NCBI GenBank assembly: GCA_002928875.1
Contig: PERO01000020.1
Coordinates: 372,001 to 436,000, forward strand
From: Methylobacterium sp.
Lineage (GTDB): Bacteria > Pseudomonadota > Alphaproteobacteria > Rhizobiales > Beijerinckiaceae
Direction: 5' to 3'
Length of the DNA stretch: 64,000 nucleotides
Part shown: piece after piece, positions 58,634 through 64,000 of the stretch
How positions within the stretch are numbered: the first letter of the stretch is position 1
Layout of the letters: the number at the start of each line of letters is the position of its first letter
Position numbers and translations under genes: made by a program
Notes under the pieces: generated by a model
What the model was told of the DNA's origin: nothing
The model's input: only the letters and a program-made list of their open reading frames with translations
Database searches by the model: none

Positions 58634-59443
58634 TCAGGCCTCGACATCCCCATCACCCGCCAGGGCACCTTCCGGTCGCCCGCTCCGCCCGCGACGGCGA
58701 CGGCGATGCCGGAACGGGCCGCGACCATCCTCGCTCTCGCCGGCCTCCGGCGCACCGTCGACATCGCCTTCGGGGCCGGCCGTACGGGCCGGCATGGTGA
58801 GGAAGGCCGGTAGATCCGGCTGGTCACCGGTTCCCTCGACCTCGACCGGCACGCGCCGCGGCGGCTGGAAACGCTCGTTGTTGTCCCGGAAACGGTTGCG
58901 ATCGCGGTCGCGGTCATGCCGACCGCCACGCCGATCCTCGCGCGGAGGACGCGGCTGGAAGCCGCCCTCGCCGCCCATCCGCGGGGCGGGCTGGCCTTCG
59001 CCACCCTCGCCTTCGGCGGATGGCTCCCCGGCAGCAAACTCGCCGGGCTGGCGCTCGTTGCCCGGGCCATAGGGCCCGTTGCCGTTGCCGTTCTGCTGCT
59101 GCAGGGCCTGCGGGGAGCGGAAGGTGAAGCGATCGGCCGACGGATCGAAATCGTCGTCATCGTCATCCCGGTCGTCGCTCTGTCCGGAAAGGGCGGCCTG
59201 CTGCGCCTGCACGGCGGCGGCGATCAGGCGATAGTAATGCTCGGCGTGCTGCAGATAGCTCTCGGCAGCCACCGGATCGCCGGAGAGATGCGCGTCCCGT
59301 GCCAGCTGGGTGTATTTCTCGGCAATGTGCTGCGCCGTGCCACGGACCTTCACATCCGGACCGTTCGATTCGTACGAACGCGTCAACGGATTGGGCCCGC
59401 GACGGTTGCGACCCCGCATGCGCTTGTTCTGTCCTGGTCTCAT
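58634..59443 (-). CDS. DUF4167 family protein
   Basis: The 269-residue product begins MRPGQNKRMRGRNRRGPNPLTRSYESNGPDVKVRGTAQHIAEKY, the DUF4167 domain (about 1-75), predicted helical and basic and possibly RNA-binding. The remaining 190 residues are low-complexity: an acidic D-run, then Gly/Arg/Glu/Pro-rich segments with RDRDRNRFRD and HRRRRRGRSGR at the end. The family is restricted to alphaproteobacteria and has no known role. It follows prmC after 298 bases on the same strand, so it may have its own promoter. Confidence 0.85.
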   Translation of the reverse strand: MRPGQNKRMRGRNRRGPNPLTRSYESNGPDVKVRGTAQHIAEKYTQLARDAHLSGDPVAAESYLQHAEHYYRLIAAAVQAQQAALSGQSDDRDDDDDDFDPSADRFTFRSPQALQQQNGNGNGPYGPGNERQPGEFAAGEPSAEGEGGEGQPAPRMGGEGGFQPRPPREDRRGGRHDRDRDRNRFRDNNERFQPPRRVPVEVEGTGDQPDLPAFLTMPARTAGPEGDVDGAPEAGESEDGRGPFRHRRRRRGRSGRPEGALAGDGDVEA

Positions 59444-59741
59444 CCGCGTTTTTCTCGGCTGGCTCGGTTTCTTGGGCTGGCTTGGCGTTGCCTGAAGGCT
59501 GTCATGAGGGGAAAAACCCCGCTAATCGCATCCGGCGCCCCGGAAAAGGCGCGGGTGTTGCGACAGGTCTTTCGGTCAAGGATCCCGGCTCTGCCGGCTC
59601 AATCAACGTGACGGAAAGCGGCGATACTTTTCCCAGCTTACGTCGGATCCAACCCCTGACGACCCTGACGCGTGCATCACCTGTGTTTCTCTTAGCGACT
59701 ATCGCGCGTGCTTGCAAGCAAGGCGCGCATCGACATTCGCA
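59444..59741. other. 298-base gap between prmC and the DUF4167 gene
   Basis: This is noncoding. It includes a small GGGG-aaaaa-CCCC hairpin near 59511 and Gly/Cys-encoding GCTTGG-type repeats close to the DUF4167 start. TTGACC near 59575 (minus) could be a -35 box, but no matching -10 is clear. No gene is seen. Confidence 0.4.
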
Positions 59742-60602
59742 TCATCCCCGGCCGAACACGTGCCGGGCATGGCCGGAAAGGTCGTGCCGCACCGAAAGCG
59801 CCGTCAGCCCGGCCGCGTCGAGAAGGGCCAGGACAGCCTCCGCCTGCCCCGCGCCAACCTCGAGACCAAGCCAGCCCGAGGGGCGCAGAAAAACCCGGAC
59901 GTCCCACGCGATGCGACGGTAGAAGTCGAGCCCGTCCGCGCCGCCATCGAGCGCCAGCCAGGGATCGTACTGGCGCACGGCCGGTTCGAGCGTGGCGAGT
60001 TCCCCCGCCGGGATGTAGGGCGGGTTCGAGACAATCGCATCGAACCGGCCGGCCAAACCCGCGAACAGATCGGCCTGCCGCCACCGGACGCGCGATGCCA
60101 CGCCGAGACGGTTCGCATTGTCCTCGGCCACCGCGAGGGCCTCGGCGGAGAGATCGACCGCCACGCCCGTGGCATCCGGCAGCCCGGCGAGGAGGCTCAG
60201 CAGGATCGCGCCCGAACCGGTGCCGAGATCGAGGATATGCGGCGCGGGCAGCCCGGCCAGACGCTTCAACATCTCCTCGACGAGCAATTCCGTCTCGGGG
60301 CGCGGATCGAGCACATCAGGCGTCACGCGGAAATCCCGGCCGAAGAAGCTGCGTCGGCCTGCGATGCGCGTCAGCGGTTCACCGGCGATCGCGCGCACGA
60401 GGGCTCCGGCGAGCCGGGGCGCGGCGGCGCCGATTTCCGCCTCCGGATCGAGCACGAGCGCGCCCGGTTCGACATCGAGAACATCCGCAAGCAGCCGCCG
60501 CGCCATCAGGCGGGAATCCTCGAAGCCGGCTTCGCGCAGAGCCAGGGCGAGAACATCCAGCGCCTCGGCGCGACGCATCCGCGGCTCGAAAATGGGGCTC
60601 AC
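59742..60602 (-). CDS. prmC: Peptide chain release factor N5-glutamine methyltransferase
   Basis: The 286-residue product has the SAM motif [20 protein letters not shown] and the catalytic motif VSNPPYIP, which positions the release-factor glutamine. It methylates the GGQ glutamine of RF1 (and RF2). The start is GTG 60602, overlapping the prfA stop as GTGA. The gene order prfA-prmC, enzyme next to its substrate, is conserved. Confidence 0.96.
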   Translation of the reverse strand: MSPIFEPRMRRAEALDVLALALREAGFEDSRLMARRLLADVLDVEPGALVLDPEAEIGAAAPRLAGALVRAIAGEPLTRIAGRRSFFGRDFRVTPDVLDPRPETELLVEEMLKRLAGLPAPHILDLGTGSGAILLSLLAGLPDATGVAVDLSAEALAVAEDNANRLGVASRVRWRQADLFAGLAGRFDAIVSNPPYIPAGELATLEPAVRQYDPWLALDGGADGLDFYRRIAWDVRVFLRPSGWLGLEVGAGQAEAVLALLDAAGLTALSVRHDLSGHARHVFGRG

Positions 60603-61684
60603 GCCTCGTCCCCGGCGAGCAATCGCGCCTGATGCTCGGTGATGAGCGCCTCGACCAGTTCCTCGAGGCCGCCGCCTTCAAGGATCGCCTCGATCTTGTA
60701 GAGCGTGAGGTTGATCCGATGGTCGGTCACCCGGCCTTGCGGGAAATTGTAGGTCCGGATGCGCTCGGAGCGGTCGCCCGAGCCGATCTGGCCCTTGCGC
60801 GCGGCCGCCCGCTCATTCGCCAGGCGTTGCCGCTCGATATCGAAGAGCCGCGCCCGCAGGATATCCATGGCCCGCGCGCGATTCTTGTGCTGCGAGCGCT
60901 CCTCCTGCACCAGCACGGCGAGGCCGGACGGGATATGCGTGATGCGGATCGCCGATTCGGTCTTGTTCACGTGCTGGCCGCCCGCCCCCTGCGAGCGCAT
61001 CGTCTCGATCCTGAGATCCGCCTCGTTGATGGAAACATCCACCTCCTCGGCGATCGGCAGGACGGCCACCGTCGCGGCCGAGGTGTGGATGCGCCCCTGC
61101 GCTTCCGTCTCGGGCACGCGCTGGACGCGATGCACGCCGGATTCGAACTTCAAGCGCGCAAAGACCCCGTCGCCATGGATCTCGGCCACGATTTCCTTGT
61201 AGCCGCCCATCGCGCCGTCATTGGCCGAGAGCACCTCGACCTTCCAGCCCTTCAGTTCCGCGTAACGCTGGTACATCCGGAACAGGTTGCCGGCAAAGAG
61301 CGACGCCTCGTCCCCACCCGTGCCGGCCCGCACCTCGAGAATGACCGAGCGATCATCGGCGGAATCGCGCGGGATGAGGCCGAGCCGGATGACCTGCACG
61401 AGGCGCGCATGCTCGCTTTCGAGCGCGGCGAGTTCTTCCTCGGCCATGGCGCGCATCTCGGCCTCGGTCGCGCGATCCGCCAGCATGTCCCGGGTCGCGG
61501 CGATGTCGTCCCGCACGCGGCGTTCGGCGGCGATGGCCTGCACGAGCGGAGCCAAAGCGGCGATTTCCTTCGAGAGCGCAACGATGCCCGCCGCGTCGCC
61601 GGTGACGGCGAGGCGCGCCTCCAGATCGGCATGCTTGGCCGAAATGGCATCCAGCTTCTCGCGGGGGAGAACGATATCGTCCAT
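60599..61684 (-). CDS. prfA: Peptide chain release factor 1
   Basis: The 361-residue RF1 recognises UAA and UAG. The catalytic loop [19 protein letters not shown] contains GGQ, and [20 protein letters not shown] precedes it. The tripeptide anticodon region is PVT-like and consistent with RF1. The start at 61684 follows the ptsP stop by 12 bases. Since RF1 reads UAG, the amber codon in the DUF3892 gene (37470-37745) would normally be terminated by this factor. Confidence 0.97.
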   Translation of the reverse strand: MDDIVLPREKLDAISAKHADLEARLAVTGDAAGIVALSKEIAALAPLVQAIAAERRVRDDIAATRDMLADRATEAEMRAMAEEELAALESEHARLVQVIRLGLIPRDSADDRSVILEVRAGTGGDEASLFAGNLFRMYQRYAELKGWKVEVLSANDGAMGGYKEIVAEIHGDGVFARLKFESGVHRVQRVPETEAQGRIHTSAATVAVLPIAEEVDVSINEADLRIETMRSQGAGGQHVNKTESAIRITHIPSGLAVLVQEERSQHKNRARAMDILRARLFDIERQRLANERAAARKGQIGSGDRSERIRTYNFPQGRVTDHRINLTLYKIEAILEGGGLEELVEALITEHQARLLAGDEA

Positions 61685-61696
61685 GCGTTTTGCCGG

Positions 61697-63967
61697 CTAG
61701 GACGCCAGCTCGCCCTTGGGCAGGAAGGGCCGCAGCTTCTGGCGCAGGCTCGCGGCATCGAGGCCGGACGCTATCGCCTCGCGCACCACCGGCTCGACCG
61801 CCGCGATCTCGAGGCCTTGCAGCATCGCCTTGAACGGGCCGATGCCGGAGGGCGAGACCGAAAAGGCGCGGAAGCCCAGCGCAATCAGCGCCAGCCCCTC
61901 GGCCGGACGGTTGGCGATCTCGCCGCAGATCGACACGGGAATGCCCGTCGCCTTCGCCTTCTCCGCCACCCGGCCCAGAGCCCGCAGGAACGAGGGGTGA
62001 AGCGGATCGAACCGGTTCGACACCATGGCGTTGTCGCGATCGACCGCGAACATGAACTGCATCAGATCGTTGGTGCCGATCGAGATGAAATCCGCCCGCT
62101 CGAACACGCGATCGAGATCGAACAGCAGCGAGGGCACTTCGAGCATCACCCCGAGCTGCACCGTTCTCGGCCCCGGCTGGCCGAGCCGGCGCTGGCGCTC
62201 GCGCTCGCGGCCCAGCATGGCTTTCGCGGCATCGAGTTCCTCGATCACCGAGACCATGGGCAGCATGATTTTCAGATCGCGATCCTTCGCCGCCGCAAGC
62301 AGGGCGCGGAACTGCGTGCGCAGCAGCGCCGGCCGATCGAGCCCGATTCGCACCGCGCGCCAGCCCAGCGCGGGGTTTTCCTCATCCACCTTCCGCAGAT
62401 AGGGCAAAACCTTGTCGCCGCCGATATCGAGCGTGCGGAAGGTGACCGGCCGGCGGTCCGCAATATCGATGATCGACCGGTAGAGCGCTTCCTGCGCCTG
62501 CGCCCGCGGCAGGGAAGAAGCGACCATGAACAGGATTTCAGTGCGGAAGAGGCCGATGCCCGTCGCGCCGGTTTCCTCGAGGTTCGCCATGTCGATCAGC
62601 AGGCCGGCATTCATCTGCAGGTCGATCGGCACGCCGTCGCGGGTGCATGCCGGTTGGTCGCGCAGGGCGCGGTATTGTTCTTGCCGGCGGGCACGCAGGC
62701 GCGCCTTTTCGGCATAGGCCGATTGCACATCGGCCGATGGCCGCACCTGCACCTCGCCCGTGGTGCCATCGACGATGATCGCGTCGCCCTGCTCGACGAG
62801 CCCGACAATCCCCTCGACTCGGCCTGCCGTGGGAATCCCGAGCGCGCGGGCGACGATCGCGACGTGGCTCGTCGAACCGCCCTCCTCGAGCACGAGGCCG
62901 CGCAACCGCTGGCGCTGGTAATCGAGCAGGGCCGCCGGCCCCATTGCGCGGGCGACCAGAATGGCATTTTCCGGCAACTTGTCGGAGGCAACCGTGAAGG
63001 CCGCGCCGGTGAGTTCATGCAGGAGGCGGTTTGCCAGATCGTCGAGATCGTGGAGCCGCTCACGCAGATAGGGGTCGGTCTGGCGCAGCAGGCGGGCGCG
63101 CGCATCGGATTGCACGCGCTCCACCGCGGCTTCTGCCGTGAGGCCGGTATTGATCGCCTCCTGCAGGCGGCGGATCCAGCCGCGATCATGCGCGAACATC
63201 CGGAAGGTTTCGAGCACGTCGCGATGCTCGCCGGCCCCGCCGAGCGAGCCGCCCTCCATCAGGTCGTCGATGGACGCGCGCATCTTTTCCATGGCCGCAT
63301 TGAGCCGGCGCAGCTCCAGCTGCGGATCATCCGCGACGAGGTTCTTGATCTCGATGCGCGGCTCGTGAAGCACGACATGGCCGAGGCCCACGCCTTCCGC
63401 CACCGCCTGGCCGGAAAGCGTCAGCGCGCGGCGAATCGCCGTGCCGCCCGAACCGGGCCGCGCCAGCGCCTCGAGCTCGCCCCCCGCCACCAGTTCCGCG
63501 AGAATCATGGCGGTGGTCTGCAGCGCCTCCATCTCCTCCTCGGAATAGGTGCGCTTGGCACGGTTCTGCACCACGAGGACGCCGAGCGTGTTGCCCGCCC
63601 GCAGGATCGGCACGCCGGCGAAGGAGGCGTAGATCTCCTCGCCCGTTTCCGGCTTGTAGGAGAAGGCCGGGTGATGCTGCGCATCGGCGAGCGCCAGCGG
63701 CTCGGCCTCGCGCGCGATCAGGCCGACAAGGCCTTCATCCGCCCGCATGGTGGTGAGGTGCACCGCCTCGCGGTTCAGGCCCTCGGTGGCATAAAGCTCG
63801 AGCGCGCCATCCGCCCGCTTCACATAGACCGAGCAGACCTCCGCCACCATGTTGGAGGCGATGAGGACGACGATCTTGTCGAGCCGCGCCTGCGCGCTCA
63901 TCTGCTCCGACATCACCTCGCGGAGGCGACGCAGCAGCAGGCGAGGTCCGCCGAGCGCTTGGCGCAT
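61697..63967 (-). CDS. ptsP: Phosphoenolpyruvate-protein phosphotransferase PtsP (EI-Ntr)
   Basis: The 756-residue product has an N-terminal GAF domain (about 20-160) and the PEP-utilising EI core: the phospho-His region EEGGSTSHVAIVARALGIPT near 365, the C-terminal PEP-binding barrel with TGIGLFRTEILFM, and GTNDLMQFMFAVDRDN. It starts the nitrogen PTS phosphorelay (EI-Ntr to NPr to EIIA-Ntr), which regulates potassium, nitrogen and PHB metabolism in Rhizobiales. It is the first gene of the ptsP-prfA-prmC operon seen here; the window ends 33 bases upstream of the start. Confidence 0.95.
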   Translation of the reverse strand: MRQALGGPRLLLRRLREVMSEQMSAQARLDKIVVLIASNMVAEVCSVYVKRADGALELYATEGLNREAVHLTTMRADEGLVGLIAREAEPLALADAQHHPAFSYKPETGEEIYASFAGVPILRAGNTLGVLVVQNRAKRTYSEEEMEALQTTAMILAELVAGGELEALARPGSGGTAIRRALTLSGQAVAEGVGLGHVVLHEPRIEIKNLVADDPQLELRRLNAAMEKMRASIDDLMEGGSLGGAGEHRDVLETFRMFAHDRGWIRRLQEAINTGLTAEAAVERVQSDARARLLRQTDPYLRERLHDLDDLANRLLHELTGAAFTVASDKLPENAILVARAMGPAALLDYQRQRLRGLVLEEGGSTSHVAIVARALGIPTAGRVEGIVGLVEQGDAIIVDGTTGEVQVRPSADVQSAYAEKARLRARRQEQYRALRDQPACTRDGVPIDLQMNAGLLIDMANLEETGATGIGLFRTEILFMVASSLPRAQAQEALYRSIIDIADRRPVTFRTLDIGGDKVLPYLRKVDEENPALGWRAVRIGLDRPALLRTQFRALLAAAKDRDLKIMLPMVSVIEELDAAKAMLGRERERQRRLGQPGPRTVQLGVMLEVPSLLFDLDRVFERADFISIGTNDLMQFMFAVDRDNAMVSNRFDPLHPSFLRALGRVAEKAKATGIPVSICGEIANRPAEGLALIALGFRAFSVSPSGIGPFKAMLQGLEIAAVEPVVREAIASGLDAASLRQKLRPFLPKGELAS

Positions 63968-64000
63968 GTCTCACGATCTCCCTGCCGGATCGGGAGGCGG

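Overview
The window is a stretch of high-GC, tightly packed chromosome from an alphaproteobacterium, most likely a member of Hyphomicrobiales (Rhizobiales). The lineage call rests on family content: the F1-ATPase inhibitor zeta subunit (DUF1476), a Zur-type Fur regulator overlapping ispG, metX-metW, DUF2125 and DUF4167 proteins, a nitrogen-type EI (ptsP) followed by prfA-prmC, CIRCE-controlled groESL, a Tad/Flp pilus piece, and a PHB cycle with phaR, phaA, phaB and 3-hydroxybutyrate dehydrogenase. I see no rRNA, tRNA, CRISPR array, insertion sequence, integrase or prophage. Most long lines of the ORF track are antisense shadows created by GC-rich third positions.

Layout. 1-2.4 kb: end of a Tad pilus locus (two TadE-like proteins and a secretin N-domain protein on minus) and a 57-residue Flp pilin on plus that is too short for the ORF track. 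2.5-10.9 kb: malate synthase A, a Nudix hydrolase with its start against a terminator, a DUF2076 protein, an L,D-transpeptidase, CheZ, a flippase, a TauE/SafE transporter and an EamA transporter. 10.9-14.4 kb: sigma70 promoter plus CIRCE, groES-groEL, a repeat array made partly of the groEL 3' end, DoxX and a small secreted protein. 14.4-23.1 kb: a METTL20-like methyltransferase, a two-gene RND efflux operon, a bdhA-patatin operon, and zur-ispG. 23.1-32.4 kb: purC-purS-purQ, the zeta subunit, an HpcH/HpaI aldolase, an esterase, a MacAB-like ABC exporter with an unusual adaptor, a short-chain prenyl synthase, and ribosomal protein L32. 32.4-38.7 kb: a PAS-GGDEF-EAL protein, phaR against phaA-phaB, a DUF3892 gene broken by a stop at codon 3, and an EamA transporter. 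38.7-48.2 kb: GNAT and cupin genes, glyoxalase II, metX-metW, chorismate mutase-hisC-tyrC, DUF2125 and ChaC. 48.2-64 kb: an acyltransferase/YdcF/ftsX/ftsE group, a zinc-ribbon membrane protein, hpt plus a single-domain response regulator, TspO, an EamA transporter, clpB, a MOSC protein, DUF4167, and the ptsP-prfA-prmC operon.

Functional threads. PHB synthesis (phaAB) and its presumed regulator phaR sit about 14 kb from bdhA, which feeds acetyl units back. Aromatic and methionine biosynthesis lie back to back at 41.6-46.5 kb. Envelope functions are spread across the window (L,D-transpeptidase, RND and MacAB exporters, FtsEX, acyltransferase). Proteostasis is represented by groESL and clpB.

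This is essentially core chromosome and I did not find a convincing new multi-gene system. The items that most deserve a second look are the DUF3892 amber codon, the groEL-tail duplication carrying an inserted palindromic element, the MacA adaptor with a Spy-like insertion, the structured metX leader, and the large unassigned C-terminal domain on the chorismate mutase.
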